Origin: Promerops cafer
Lineage: Eukaryota > Chordata > Aves > Passeriformes > Nectariniidae
DNA length: 64,000 bases
Direction: 5' to 3'
NCBI GenBank assembly: GCA_013398275.1
Contig: VZSE01013631.1
Span: 3,070,550 to 3,134,549 of the forward strand
The notes under the pieces were generated by a model that was not told the origin of the DNA, did not search any database, and saw only the letters and a program-made list of their open reading frames with translations. Positions 35,922-49,710 of the stretch are shown here, one piece after another; positions within the stretch are counted from its first letter, which is position 1; every line of letters starts with the position of its first letter. A program made the position numbers and the translations under genes.

Positions 35922-38335
35922 GGGAGTCAGCTAGGTGGTTCAGCACGTAGGCAAGCATCTCCAGCTGACCTGTTCTCTGAGCTCCCATGACAGTTTGGGG
36001 TGTCTCCAGGGGCTCAGCTGGCATGTGGAGGCCCACCAGCCCTGCAGCCAGCATTCCTCAAGAGCAGAGGTCTCTCTAAGTCCTGTCCTGTGTCTGCCAG
36101 TCCCAAACCAGTGCCTTGGAAGCCTCTGGAAGTGAAAGGATAGTGCCACCACGCACCTGCAGACACCTGCACCTCCTCTCCTGTTGATTCCCCTGCAGGG
36201 GCAGCTACACAAGGAACGAGGGATGGATCCTTCTGGGTACTCAGTCCAGGGTGGTTCTGTCATCCTGAAGGTGCCTGGCAGGAAGCAGCTGGCAGAGTAC
36301 CCAGGAACGTCACCTAGGGGAGAGGTTCAACAAATTGCTCTTAGACCCCATAACATCTTTTAGGTCCTGTTCCCTGCCCATTGTATACTCATTTCCAAGC
36401 ATTCCAAACTACTGTGATATATTGTTGATATATTAAGCTTTAGTTTTTTCTAGCATTTGCTAGTATTTTACAAAAGATACATTGTATCATAAATCCTTTT
36501 GCCTTCTTATTTAAAAACTCCAATAATTTAACCTTCTACTTTGTCATTCAAAAAGTAATAATTCTGTTCAGCATCCCCACCATTCATAATTATCCATACA
36601 TACAAAAGGGCACATCTTTGGGCTCTTATATCTGTCTATAGCTGACAAAAAAAGGTACTATCATCTTTCTGGACAAATGCTTCACTTCCATGTATCAAGA
36701 CAATCAAGCTCAGTTCATTGATGCCAAACACATCTCTCAGACACATATTTCTCCTGACAGTGTTTCTACCAGGCTAAGAAGTGTAGAAACACTTGATCAC
36801 AGTCTGGACATTTTGTTGATGGATAAAGACCTTGCAGAGTTGGGGTTTAGTTGTTCCATCAGCTCTGAAAACTCTTAAGACTGGAAAACCAAACTTGTTG
36901 GATCTGCTGTGAAGGCACAAAATAAATCCCTCGACTTCCTCAGCTAATAAAGCTCCTAATCTGAAACAGCTGCTGCTATTTCAGTCCTGAAGCCATTCCA
37001 CAGTTTCACTCAAGTGCACTGGGGCTGCCACATGGCTTCATTTCTCATTGGCTCTTTGCAGCCAGCGGAACCAACACAGATCATCTAAGGAGAAGGGGTG
37101 AAAATTAATGAAATTGAGAGATGAAATGAAGTGAGTAGACAGCGTTTGACCTGTTTTCAATGGTCTGGGCATTGAGGAGAAAACATCAGGATTTCTTCTG
37201 ATATTTGCTTCACTGTCAGAAAGACAGCTGGGAAGGGAGAGGCTCTACCTCAGAGAGAACAAAAATCTGTTGTCATATGAAAAAATAGAGGCTCAATCCA
37301 CAGAAACAATCCCTGGAGCACTGGGAATAGATGGATCTAAAAGACATGAAATACCGTCTGAATATCTTCGATGGTGATTCAAAATGATACCTTGAGAAAT
37401 AATGAGTAACAAACTGGTATGTTAGATCTTTATTCCATCAGCTGGCCTGTTTTATGATCCAAGCACTAACGCTGTAACACATTTCTTCATGCAGACAAAT
37501 TCCTTGTGTTCCCAGACACGCAGTGTAGGAAGAACTTGGTGGAAATTCATGTAATTCTTCTAGGAGTCACTCCACTGAATTGACTGTGAAGGAGCTTCCT
37601 ACAGGGAAACCAGCCCTTCTTAGAATCACTGCTCCCGGAAAAGCCTGTTTAGATATTAAGGCTTTGCATATGTATAAATGCCTGTGCTATTTCTCCATCT
37701 CTTAATCACAGCACTAACCACTTGAGCAGACCTGGTTTGTGCTGGATCACTGTGTCTGGATGGTCTGTAAGAATGACTTCCTGACATGGGAATAGGTCTG
37801 TAAGAAGACATCTAGAAATATACAGCTCTAAAATAGCAATTAAAACAAAAATGAGCAATCCAGAACCTTCCTCAAGGGATATAAGGAAATTCCAGATGCC
37901 TTTCTCAGCATCTCAGATTATTTCAAAGGATTTTCAAATGAAAATGCCAATAATAACAGTCAAGAAAGCTACTAACTGCAGAATATAAAATTGCTAATAA
38001 TAACCTGAACTCGGAGTTAAGTAACATTGTTAAAAAGGGAAAAGCATCAGCAGACATAATTAAAAAAAAATCCCTTCATATTGAAAAAGACAGATAAACC
38101 ATATGAGTTATGCAAATTTCTTTCTTAACCTGTTCCCCAGGGACACCAGTTTCTTCTGATTTCCTTGCAGTGATTATCTTCATTCACAGTCTGCCTCAAG
38201 AACAGAGTCTCCAGATGATGACGCTGCCCAGAAGATGGCTGGACAAGGCCACGTTTCTCCAGTGCTGCATGCAAACCAATGGGCAAAAATGCCAGCTGCC
38301 TGGGACATGAGGTGATGTTCTGCCTTGTGGGCACG
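35922..38335. other. non-coding stretch, no gene recognised
   Basis: A GC-moderate part (35922-36350) is followed by AT-rich DNA. No repeat or coding feature is recognisable. A minus-strand frame of 107 codons at 35940-36263 has no known similarity. Confidence 0.55.
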
Positions 38336-38612
38336 AATCATAGAACCAGGGAGACTTTAAGGTTGGAAAAGACCTCTAAGATCATTGAGTCCAACCAATA
38401 AGCCATCACCGCCAAGTCCACCACTAAACCATGTCCCAAAGTGCCACATCTACACAGCTTTTAAATACTTCCAGGGATGGTGACTTTTACAGCTTCCCTG
38501 GACAGCCTGTTCCAATATGTGACAATTCTTTCAGGGCAGAAATCTTTCCTAATACCCAATCTAAACCTCCCTTGGAGTAACTTCAGGTTACTTTGTCTTG
38601 TTTTATTGCCAA
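38336..38612 (-). mobile_element. CR1 LINE 3' fragment
   Basis: On the minus strand this is a CR1 3' region, seen in complement as AATCATAGAACCAGGGAGAC, then AGATCATTGAGTCCAACCAA, then ACTTCCAGGGATGGTGAC and AACCTCCCTTGGAGTAAC. It resembles the subfamily of the copies ending at 7688 and 7989, sharing the TTGGTTGGACT and AAGTGCCACATCTA-type blocks in complement. It is 5' truncated near 38612. Confidence 0.88.
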
Positions 38613-40649
38613 GAGCACATGAAGAACACGTGACTGAATGTGTTAACGGACAGGAAAATGCTTGTCCTTAGCTTGAACGTGAGCCAACCTCCCCATGGAC
38701 TTCTGCTAAGTCCCTTCCTGTGGTCTCTTGTGTAACTACACAGTGGTTAGTCTTATAGATGTCTTTGGGGAATCACCACACTCATAAAAAGTTGTCGCAT
38801 TTTATGTGTAAGAACATTTATGCCAGAAGGACAGCGAAGGTTGAAATGTTCAAGTGCTCAGAAGTTAGGAAATGCCAGAAGTCAGACTGCCTGAAAAGAT
38901 GTCAGTCTGCCCCTAGGATGGTAGGGACAGCTGGACCAAAAGTGATCCTCTGTATTTGAAGGACTGGGTCTGATATGGTCTGGTTGTATTTCAGAGTTTT
39001 AAGGCATTTTAAAGGCCAAAGAGAATTTAAGAATTATCAAAGTGTATATTTTAATTTTAAAATGCATCATCTTCATGTTCTATATTACGTCTTAAATAAT
39101 AGATGAACTTGCTTCTAGCAAAAAAGCCCTGAAGAGATGCAATGGATGGATACTGTCCCTCTACTGCATCTTAAAAAAGTGATGTTTGACTTTTTACAGG
39201 ACTCAGTGTGACTGAAAAGTACATGCCCTCTGTATTCCAAGTACATAACCTCTGTGTTCTCTTATTTTCTATTTGTAGCTTCCTAACTTTTGGAAAGTAA
39301 ACCTGAATAACTCCACCTCTTGCCACCCCACAAGCTGCTATTATTTTCATTTTTCCTATGCTTATGCCTTTCTGATAAAGCTTTTAATCACATTCAAATC
39401 ACCACTGAAGCAAGTGAACAAAGTTTTAAGTAAAAACAAGTGTTTTCCTAATCACCCCCTGAACACCTGGTAAACCCTTTGTCTAGCACAGAAAAGTCCT
39501 AGTGCCCAGCCCGCCAAGAATTTGCAGCTTCTGAGTTTAGGAAGGAGCGAACAAAAGGGTTTATCTTTGCCATGAAATGCCTCCTTTCTTCCTGCTCAGC
39601 CAGCTGTGGTTTTACCGCCACGTTGCCCAGGCTTGCTTTGAGGTTTGGAGCCCACGGTGCTGAGCAGAGCTGCCTGCTGCTCCCGCTGCAGCTCCTGCCT
39701 GGGCAGCAGCTGTGCGCGGAGAGTGGGAATTGCAGGGCGGTGGGGAAACCGCTGCTGCTGCTCAGGAAGGAAGCTGGGAACCCTTTTTAAGCCAGATGGG
39801 TCCAGTCTCCTGTGCTTATCGGGAGACTGGAGAAACCAGTTATCTTTTTCTCACCTGTGGCCATCTGCCATAGCCCAGGGCAGAGGCAGGAAATAGAGTG
39901 ACATTTTTTAAATAGTGATTGGTATTTGACAAGCCAATGTAGGTCCTGTTTCCAGAGGAGATATGTCTGCTCCTTGTATTTCATGTATAGAAATGAAACA
40001 CAAACTATCATTAAAAAAATTCAGCTTCTGCCAGTTTTCATGTACTTGAAAGAAGCTGACTCAAAATAGAGGGGAAAAAACCCAACATGCTTTTTAACTC
40101 CCTGTTTTGTTTGTTTTCCTTTTTGCTTGTGAGAGCTATTGAACTCTTTCATGTTTGCTTCTAAAAAAAATAAAATTTTCATGCTGCTCAGAGTACTTTG
40201 ACAGCATGTTATCTCTGGCCAATCTCTCTGCATTGGACTGAACTCCAGGTATCAGAGAGGCTGCCCAGCGTGGGGCTGATTGAACAGCTCCAAGAGTGAT
40301 GGAGTGATTCCCACCATATATTAAGAAAACAGATCAAGCTTGCCGCATACAAATAATTCCTGATACTAGAAACCTTATCTTCTCAAATCATCACCTGCAG
40401 CTCAAGAAAGTTACAGATCTTTTTCTGCTCCTGTGGTTTCACAACAGTGGTAAATAACAGAGATGGATATTCCTTTCCTCAAGGATTTTTTTTTTTTTAA
40501 CTGAAACAAGTTCAAGAACAAACTGTTGAAGTTGAAATTGTTCTTTGTTTTCCTGTTATTTCATGAGAGCAAGTAACACCCTGAGATGGAAATGCTTCCC
40601 CATCTGTACCATCCCCCAGCTCATACTGGGATGCTAATGAACCTTCCGA
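38613..40649. other. non-coding stretch, no gene recognised
   Basis: Unique sequence. A moderately CpG-containing part lies at 39600-39760 (GCTGTGCGCGGAGAG). No exon, repeat end or RNA fold is recognised. Confidence 0.5.
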
Positions 40650-40743
40650 TGAAAGGTGTCCCTGCTCATGGCAGGGGAGTCGGAACTAGATGACCTTAAG
40701 GCTCCTTTCAGCTCAAAGCATTCTGATTCTGTGATTCTGTGAT
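40650..40743 (+). mobile_element. CR1 LINE 3' end remnant
   Basis: GGTGTCCCTGCTCATGGCAG is followed by AACTAGATGACCTTAAGGCT and CCTTTCAGCTCAAAGCATTC, ending in the CR1 tail GATTCTGTGATTCTGTGA. These are the last ~90 bases of a CR1 copy, with everything upstream truncated. Confidence 0.85.
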
Positions 40744-42587
40744 AATGCACAACTCATTTTCCTCGAGCATCTTCTAAATTTCTTGCATCCTCTCCAGTAG
40801 AAGTTCTTAATTTTAATATTTTAGTCTAAACTGTCCTCCAAGGCCTTAGATTTTTCCTCCCTCATTCTGTGTACACCTTTCAGACTGATTTTGCAACCTC
40901 TGCCACCAGGTTCACCCCCACCTGTCTAAAATTACCCCATGAAGTAATTTTGCTTGTGCAGCTGGATGCTGCTTGCAGAACGGGAGCTCCCCCTTACTGC
41001 AATGCAGCTGGGGTGGAAGTTGTCTTGCTGGTCTTCAGCCTCTGACAGTGGCTGAGTTGGCACTCTGAGCTTCCTTCAGAGGCAGTGGCCTTTTATTGCC
41101 CTATCTGCTGGGCTCTAAAAGTGCCAGTGTCTTTCCCTTACTATGAAGGGAGCCTCTTTTCCATCACAGAGAAATCACTGCTCTGCCACACATGGGGATC
41201 ATCCACCACCAAGACACCTGGGGAAACCTAACTGCAGACCCCAGCTCCAAATTTGATGCTGCCTTATCCTCATTTTCATGAGTATCCCACCCTCCCTAAT
41301 TTCCTCCAAGTCTATCTGTCTCGCCTGGCTATTCCCCTGAGGAGGGTGAGGTCCTTCAGCATGCAAAGCCAAAGGAGGATGCTGCAAAGGAACCTTAATG
41401 AGACCACACAAATTAAGTTCCAGGCAGGAGAAGCAAACTTCATACCAGAGCAAAAGCAACCAGGCTGCCAGCCCACCTCTCCTGCCATGGCTCTGGAGTA
41501 AAGCTGCTTAAGCAGGTCCTCACTTTCCCACCATAAAGACCCAGTTCCCAGTGTAAGGCACCGACCCTTGTCTGGATAAAGCAGGTTGATAAGGTTTGAT
41601 AATACTTTTTTTACATAAAAGCACTTCTCTTCAAAACATGTGTGACTTTCATCCAGACTTTTAAACCTGCATCAGCCACTTTTAAAACTTCAGTGCTGGT
41701 TTTTTTAGTATGTTTGCAATCAGCTCTGGTTTGCATTATTTTGTCAATATCACTATCATGATCCCAACCTCCTTGTCCGTAGTTCTTATCGCTACATGGG
41801 CAGTAGCAACCTAACTTGCTCCCATCCTGTTTGCAATCAGGAGGATGTCTTGTTCTGCCTAGGATCCATCCAGTTCCCACTGGAATTATGCAAAGCACGT
41901 TAGACAGTCCCTCAGAAAATAGACTACTCTGGAGCTGGTAAGAATAGCTGCTTTTACTACTGCAGGAGCTCCTCTCCTGCAAGCATTTGGCTAGGACCAA
42001 TCCACACCCCAGCCCTGTAGGGTTTGACTCTACATTTTCACTTCTCCAGCAAATCCCAGGTGGTTCTCAGTCCCCTTGTGTGTGTTCCTCACCTCACCTT
42101 ACAAAAAGGATTGAAACAACAGCAATCCAGGTATTTATGTCCTGAGCATCATTGATGTAAGCACACAGTCATGCTTCTGTTCTTCCCCCATTCCCCCTGA
42201 GGAACAAGCCACTGTCCATGGTGGTCTGTAGGCAGTGGCCCACTGTGCTGGGCAGGGTTGGTGCAAAACTTCCCTCAGTGGGGTTAACTCACAATGCTCC
42301 TGGGTGATACAAGCACTGCACTGGGGAGTATGACAGCTGCAGGGGTCTGGGATCACACACACACATGCACACACACCCCCCCCCCCCGACATCTATCCTT
42401 TTAATTCCATAATAATTCAGTCTGAATCAAAATCACAGCAAGTGCAGACCAGTTCTGTCTCAGACAGCAGCCAGAACTGAGAAAAGCCATGCCAGGCACT
42501 AATATGAGAGCTTTGCTATAAAAGACAAAGGTAAAGAGAATGCAATATGAAAGCATCAGGTTTCATTACAATGGGCCATTCACTTAA
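40744..42587. other. non-coding stretch, no gene recognised
   Basis: Apart from the CA/C microsatellite listed separately, only short open frames are present. The 129-codon minus frame at 41611-42000 has no recognisable motif. Confidence 0.5.
42353..42387. repeat. (CA)n microsatellite ending in a 12-C run
   Basis: Interrupted CA repeats lead into an uninterrupted run of twelve Cs at 42376-42387. Such G/C homopolymers are prone to length errors in sequencing. Confidence 0.85.
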
Positions 42588-42642
42588 CAGTTGGACTTGA
42601 TGATCCTTGTGGGACCCTTCCAACTCAGAATATATTGTGATG
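42588..42642 (+). mobile_element. short CR1 LINE 3' end remnant
   Basis: GTTGGACTTGATGATCCTTG is followed by TGGGACCCTTCCAACTCAG and a degraded tail. This is the terminal ~50 bases of a CR1 of the type whose 3' end is also used by the tRNA-Ile SINE. Confidence 0.78.
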
Positions 42643-45600
42643 AACAAAATAATAAGGGTTCTAAACAGAGATTGGTTTTCTCCTAAACTGCTTTTTTTTT
42701 TTTTCAGGCACTTCGAAGGCTCTGCCACTAGATGTAGCAAAAGCTCTCTTAAAACTTGCCTCGGATACTCTGCTGTATTTCTTTTTTCACAGCGGGGAAA
42801 TGGACTAAAGCTCAACAAGTAACATAAGGGTGACCTTAAACTAGGAGCAAAAATGTCCGGAAGAAATAGCACTTATGGCAAGCAGCATCATGTAGGGCAC
42901 AAAAGGTCTCTCCATTAGAAAACACAGATGTGAATGAGATTGGATTATCATGCTTGGAAAACTCTCTGCACACCACATTCTGCTCAGCCTTCTTTGGAGC
43001 AGTCCTAAGTGTTTTATTAAATGTGCAAATGGGAGTTAGCAAAGGGGAGTTCAACACCCACAGGGGTAGGTAGCTGAAATGCCAGGCCAATCGGGAAGTG
43101 CAGGGTGTATTGCTCTTGTATTTCTCTTCTTCTCTGAACTGCACTATACTTCAGTAGCAGGTATTTTTAGATCCCAAAAATGCAAGAACAAAACGTAATA
43201 AACCACAAAGAAGATAATGTGGTTTGTTTCATTTAGTTAGAGGGCTAAACTCTTGGACCTTAAACAGAATGGATTGGTGTCGTCTAAAAAAACCCCTAAA
43301 TGTCAAAAGTATTTTTTCTTCTGTTAAAAAAGGTTTTTAGGCATTTGCAGTGTCAAAAATAAGATATCTGGAAAAATATAGCGTCATAAGTTGAGTACAA
43401 TTAAGGAGACAGTTACATGAGGTTTTGCAACATCTGAATCCAACATTTTACCACGCAATTTCTGATAGAATGAAGATAATTAAAAAATCATTTAAAAAAA
43501 CCAATAATAAACCCCAAACCAAACATTTTTGCATAGTTGCCAAAGGAAGATGAGAACGGAACAGAGCTTACCATGAAATTATAAACAAACCTAGGAATTC
43601 GGGCAGTTCCAGAAATTGTCTTTACTGGACAGATCTGGTGCACAGTGGGTAGGTTTCCTTCAGTCCCATGGGGACATGCACATCTGAGCTGGTCACCCAA
43701 AGATGCTTTCACAGATGCACAGGTGGTGGCTGATTCGTCCTGTCCCAGAACAAATATCCACACTGACCTGACAAACTACATGCCAAAAGTGGCCATTCCT
43801 CCTCACTGAACCATGGAAAGACCCTGGGCTGTGCAGTTCATCTGCAGGTTGGGAGAAGATGAAAACAAAAGAAGATGATCTTTGCTCTTTACCTGCACAC
43901 GTTGACCTGGTTCTGCCCAAGGCTTGGCCAGTTCACCTTCATTTTTTTCTTATGCTAGATTTACTCAAAAGCAAGCTATATCTGGAGCTTAAAAGAACTT
44001 GCTCTAATTTATGCACTCCAGTTTGGTGAAATTTTATTTGAAAGCAAATCATCTTAATTACATGCATGGCTCTGCAGTCCCTGCTCACCTTGCTCACCTG
44101 GTGCCATGCAGGTCACAGTGAGAGAACAAGGTGCTTCTCTCTCTGCTTGTAAAACGGGTGGGTTTAAATACAATCACACAAGAAAACATGAGGATAAAGT
44201 GTGACTGTTAGCCATGCTATCTATCCCATGGGGATGACAGCATATATCTCCAGCCCATCATGATTTATTAACAGGTGGTAAAAAGCATAGCAAATAAGGA
44301 CTTCGAAGTAAAAGCAAATTTGCCACCTAGATATATTTTTTTCCCCTAAACTCAGAAACAGGGGAGTGTCTTGTTTCAGAGCACTGTAAGGTGTGGATCT
44401 GCAGACTGAGAAAGAACAGAGGAAAAAGCAATTTTTTCTCTCTTAACACAGCTCAAGTAGTGCAGGTCTCTGCAGCAGAGGGTGTAAAAGGAGTTCCAAA
44501 CCCAGCTCTCAAGGTCTCCCAGCAGGCAGCTAGCCTGGATTCCATGGGGCTGGCCGTCAGCTACAGTAGCCAAGAAACTATCTTGGGGAAGCATGCAGGT
44601 TTTGTGTCATGACATACCCTGAGAGAGCAGACCAACCCAGGCTGGACATAATCATTATGAAACAGATGGCCATGGTGCAGGGAAGCAGCTCCTGTACTGA
44701 CAGAACAAGGCACATCCGGCTCGTGCAAGCACCTTGAAGGGAACAGAGGCTACGAGATTTACAAGGGAGGTCAGAGCAACCTGTGCTTGGGACATGTCAG
44801 CCACGTTACACAGTCTCTCAAGGGGATCAGATGCACAAGTGAATTACAGGGATGATTTTCTTTGTGCCATTTTCACAACTGCTCTGATTTCTCACCAGCT
44901 TTAAGATGACCTCTGCATAGGCAGCATGTCATGCCTTCTGAGTGTCACAGTGTGAACTGGAAAGAAAGTTCACAAAGTGTTATAAGCTATTTAATTTATT
45001 TAATTACTTAGATTGTTTAACTCTATACAGTAGAAAGCACTTCATCTGCAGGATCTGCCATGGCTTATGCTGCTCATCATCTCACATAACCCTGGAAATT
45101 AAAACAAAATTTCCTTGCAGAACCACAGCCTTTCAGAGAAGGCCAATGACTATGCACCTGAACCTGTGAGGAGAGGGCAGGCTTTGGCTACGGACCTTTT
45201 AAGTCTGGAATTTGGAAAGGGGGTTCAGTGGTTTGAGAAAGGCACCCTGACTGGGATGTCTGGGGTGCAGGCACAGGATGCACTCTGGCCCTTGAGGGAG
45301 AAATCTGATGCAGGACCACAACCCTTCCCTGGCAGTGTCTGGGTTGACCTGTTGTTTATATGCTCAGGGTTTGGAAACCTACTGCAACACCAAGCAGTGC
45401 CTTGTACAGAAAGAGCTCTAATGTCCAGCCATACTATTGCTTATTCTTCCCATGCCAAATTCCTAATTAAAATTTGGGAATATTCATGTTTTCCTGCTTC
45501 CTAGAGAGTAAATTAGATTATGTCTTCAATAGGAGATAAAAGTAATTTCTTTGATGGCAATAAGAACTGTATAAATACAAAAGCAAAAACTACTCTTATA

Positions 45601-48600
45601 TATGTCAAAGAATCCAGCAGAGTTCCTAGAAGCACACATGTAATGAAGTCTGATTTTGTCAGGGTTTTATTTCCATGCTAATGACACATCCCAATTCTTG
45701 CCACAAATGCAAAACCTTGAAAACCTGTTAATCCATGCAAACAAATAGAACAACTTTGTGCATTATTAGAATGATGCCAACCCCTATGAGTGTTCAACCC
45801 TCATTAAGCAAGGAGCCCTTGCAGTAATGTGGAATAGGATATGGATGCTGCTAAAAATATACCTCAAACTAGGTTGTCTGTATGAATTGCAAATGGGTGG
45901 CATTTTTAGCAAAGAGTTTTAACCAACCAGGGGCAATTTCCCCTTGTGTAACTACCAATGTCTCTGGTTCATCTTTCCTCCTCCAGCCAGTCAGTGTTTG
46001 GGCTAGTGAGGCTGTAAGGGATGTTGCGGTGTGCAGATTTACTCCTGACCCAGCTGGCTGGAGTTATTTCATGCTGATGCTGCTCACAAATTCATCTCTG
46101 CCACATGCGAAGTACCAGGCAGCTTTCAGGAGCTCTGTACTGCAAAAGAACATGCATGGACTTATCACTTAGTTATTGCTCTTGTTAAGGTTAATAGCCT
46201 ATAAAGGTCCTCCACCTTTCATCACGTCTATTAATCAACAGCGACACTTGGCCCATTACAAATCTGGAGGGAGAAGAGAGAAAGTCAGAAAGTGAAATGG
46301 CCTCTGGGACAATAAAACAACACCAGTACCATATCCAGCAGTGATACCCAACACACAGAAGTACTGAAGGCACTGAAGACTCAGATTTAACAGTATTGTG
46401 CTTGGTCAATTGCCTTGCACAAATCCCGTATCTACCTCTGTCTCCTCTCTGTGGCTTCCTCCAAGCTATTTTTTTATTTTGCCCTTTTCCTTCTATGATT
46501 TCCCCCAGATATCCCTCCGGTCTTTGTCTTGCTCCACTTTGCTGTATTTTCCCCTTTCTCTTTGCACGTACTCCCTTCCCTTGCTGTAGGCTTTCTCTGC
46601 TGCCCCACAGACTGTGCCCAGAGCAGGTCATTGTCTGTCCCAAAAGCTCACAGCTCAGACAAACCAGGACTGGAACCATCCCTTCATACATCTCATTAGA
46701 CTGGCAAATGGAGACTCACTAGCCTTGACAGGGGACCACACTTTCACCACAGACTATGACCAACAGATCAAGGCTGACATGAGTGGGGTAAAGCCATCTG
46801 CAAAGCAGTTTTTCAAAATGTTAGCAATCGTGCAAGTTTGGAAACAAAAAGTTTTGCAAACATGCAAGTCATAATTCTTAGCAGTCATGAAGATATTTGA
46901 TATTTCTTGGGCTAGCAGAGGCTGGTGTGTGAAACCCTCCAGATGAGAGGTGGCCACAGGCATATCTGACAGGTGGTCATGGCACAGCTTCCTAACCAGG
47001 CACTACACCTAAACCCTCTGATGCTGCTGGGGAGTGAGTATGGGTCTGTGGTTACATGGTCCTGCAAAATGGGGTGAGATGAGAAGATGCTGGTGTTGAT
47101 CCTGCCCAAATTAGTTGAGGTGCCAAGACCAGAAATGTTGCATTAACACCATGCTCTGGTACTTCCTTCCCTGAAGGAAAACATGACCAGAGGCAAGATA
47201 TTTGCTTCATCAGTGCTCTCTCAAGCTATTTCCTCAGACCAACAGTCAGACCCCACAGGAATATTATATTTCAGGACACACAATCTGTTCTGGTTGCTAC
47301 CAACAATTTGTATCCTGAAGGATTTGAAGCCCTGCTGATGATATTATTCACTAATACAACCCTGCTCCAGCAGTCCCTCTGCATCCAAGACAGTGCCATT
47401 AATTTAGGAAACTACTGTTGAAAAATATCAGAGCAGTCAAACCAAGAGAAAAATGTCCATTCATCTGGTACATTGGGGATAATGAAGTTTCTCCCCAAGG
47501 TTGACCATCACAATAATGTTAGAAGAGCTACATTTTGTTCAGGTAAAATGTCATATGAACAGCTTGATGGAATCCTACCAAACATAAATAACTTCTTCTA
47601 AATGAAGTACAGATGAGCAGTTCTGAATGTGACAATGTGGAAAATAAAGAAAAAGGTGCATTTTTTGCTTTTTTCTTTTTTTCCTTTTTACTCTTAAGAT
47701 GGCTATTCTCTACCAGACTCCCCAGATTAATGGAGTGATGGAGTGGGAGGGACAGGATGGAAGGGTAAAACAGCACCTTTGATTTGGGTATAGGATATAT
47801 AGCAGCTATGAATCCTACTTTGTCCCCTCACATACCTATTTACTTCTCCTTTAAACCACAAGACCTAAAGGCAAATACAGGCAGTTCTTTCCATAATGTT
47901 AAGCAATGATGACAAACCATTGTCTAGAGACACTGGTAATAAATTTAAAAGTTAGCTTTTTAAAACCCACCGAGACCATCCAGTCTTTCCCATCCAGATG
48001 GAGGGTTTCATCCCCTGCAACAATGATCAAATGTTGCATTTGTCAGTATTGACTTTCCATGCCAGTGCAGCAGGGACACGTGACCTTAATCTTAGGGGTG
48101 ACATTTTGTCATCCAGGAAACGATACAGCGAAATACTTTATCCGTAACAACTCCATATTCTTAAGAATAAAGAGAAATGTGCTCACTTCCCCACAGAAAG
48201 CATGTTCATCATGAGCTGAAGGGAAGCAGCATGCAGAGCGTGAGGGTTGTCCACAGCCTGCCCATGAAGGAGGATGGGAAAGATGAGAAAAATGGCAATC
48301 ACACCATTCTGCTACACACACTCAGCCTGGGCTGTTCTGCTCAGTCAGGGAATTGGTTTCCTCCACCTTACTCCTGTTAAGATGTATCATTATCTTAACA
48401 AAAAAAGAAGCATTTGGACTCAGGATGAGTGATTATTGCAGGAACTTGTCTCAAAACTGTAGCTGCTTGTAAAGCTTCCAAGTCATCTACAAATATCTGA
48501 ATTGCTTCACTGCACACTTCTGGGCACTGGACATGGGATGCTTCCATGGCTTCCATCACCAATGGACTCTCCTCCCACTTCTCTTGGGATAAAAGCAGTC

Positions 48601-49649
48601 CCTGCTGGAAGTGCATGTTCCCTTTCATTGGCTTTAAGAATTTATTGGTGGCACCAGATTAGACTTAGGCAATGGACTTAGACTCTGAGTTGGGTGAAGT
48701 GACCTTCCCTGCAAATGTTTGCTCCTGGTAAACTGTAAAGGTAACTGTTCCTAGCAGTGTGCCTTGTTACAGCCTTGCTGTCCTGCCTTGGGGGCCACAG
48801 GAGCAGGTCAGGCTGGGCAGCTTAGTGCCCAGGTTCTGTAGGAAACCATATCCTGTTGTGCTTGCTCTTGTAGGCTCCCCATAAAATATGACTGCTGGAG
48901 GTTTCTCCAGTAGTGTAAATCAGGACTGAGTATTCCACCAAATTCAAATTATGATGGTCATGTACTTCCTTAGATTAATCTCACTTTTATTTAGCTGTAT
49001 GAAAATACATCTCTCTATCTCAGATAGGCTCACCAAGCTCCCTATGTGCAGAGAAATGAAGATAAAGTGTGAAATCTTGTTTTTATGGGATTGATTTTCC
49101 CCCAAGCCAGACATCTGAGGATGATCAGGCAAGTTGTCTGCTTCTCCCTGCTGACTACAAAGGAAGCCTAAAGCTAAACTGAGGATATCTGCATTTGGCA
49201 GGGTATAAACTATATAATATGTATATGCAAAGTGTGTGTTATACCCAAGAAATTCATAACTATTTCCCTTAGTGAATCGTTCTTGATAAAATACATGAAA
49301 GCAGAAGTTGTGTCAAATCTAACCTTAAATTCTAGGCCTTTGGCTCATTTTACTTTAAAATGCATTTCTTAGTTTATTCATGGAAAAATAATGGCAGAGC
49401 AAGTGATCTTAGCAAGTGATCACAGATTAGCATCTGTGACTAACTGCAAACAATCACAACATGAAATTATATTTTCATGTCTTTAGTTGAAGAATTAGTC
49501 CCTTGATTATTGTGGGTATGCTACTGTACTGCCTGATTTAATAGAGAGAAGCCACTGTTTTCCTTTGAGGTCATTATAACACATATTCCTGTACTGATCC
49601 CACACCCTGCAAGGCAAGAGCTTTTTTTTTTTGCAGTCAGAAGTTCAGA
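42643..49649. other. non-coding stretch, no gene recognised
   Basis: Seven kilobases of unique sequence. The 166-codon minus frame at 46191-46691 and the 108-codon plus frame at 46396-46722 overlap in a pyrimidine-rich tract (about 46440-46600) and look like composition artefacts. A short hairpin lies at 49421-49438 (arms CACAGAT/ATCTGTG) beside a direct repeat AGCAAGTGATC at 49398 and 49411. Confidence 0.5.
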
Positions 49650-49710
49650 AGGTTGAAGGTTGCACTTGATGATCTTCTAGGTCTCTTCCAACCTTAATAA
49701 TTTAATAATA
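49650..49710 (+). mobile_element. short CR1 LINE 3' end remnant
   Basis: GGTTGCACTTGATGATCTTC is followed by TAGGTCTCTTCCAACCTTAA, with an altered tail (AATTTAATAATA) in place of the usual ATTCTATG repeats. It is a strongly 5'-truncated copy. Confidence 0.8.
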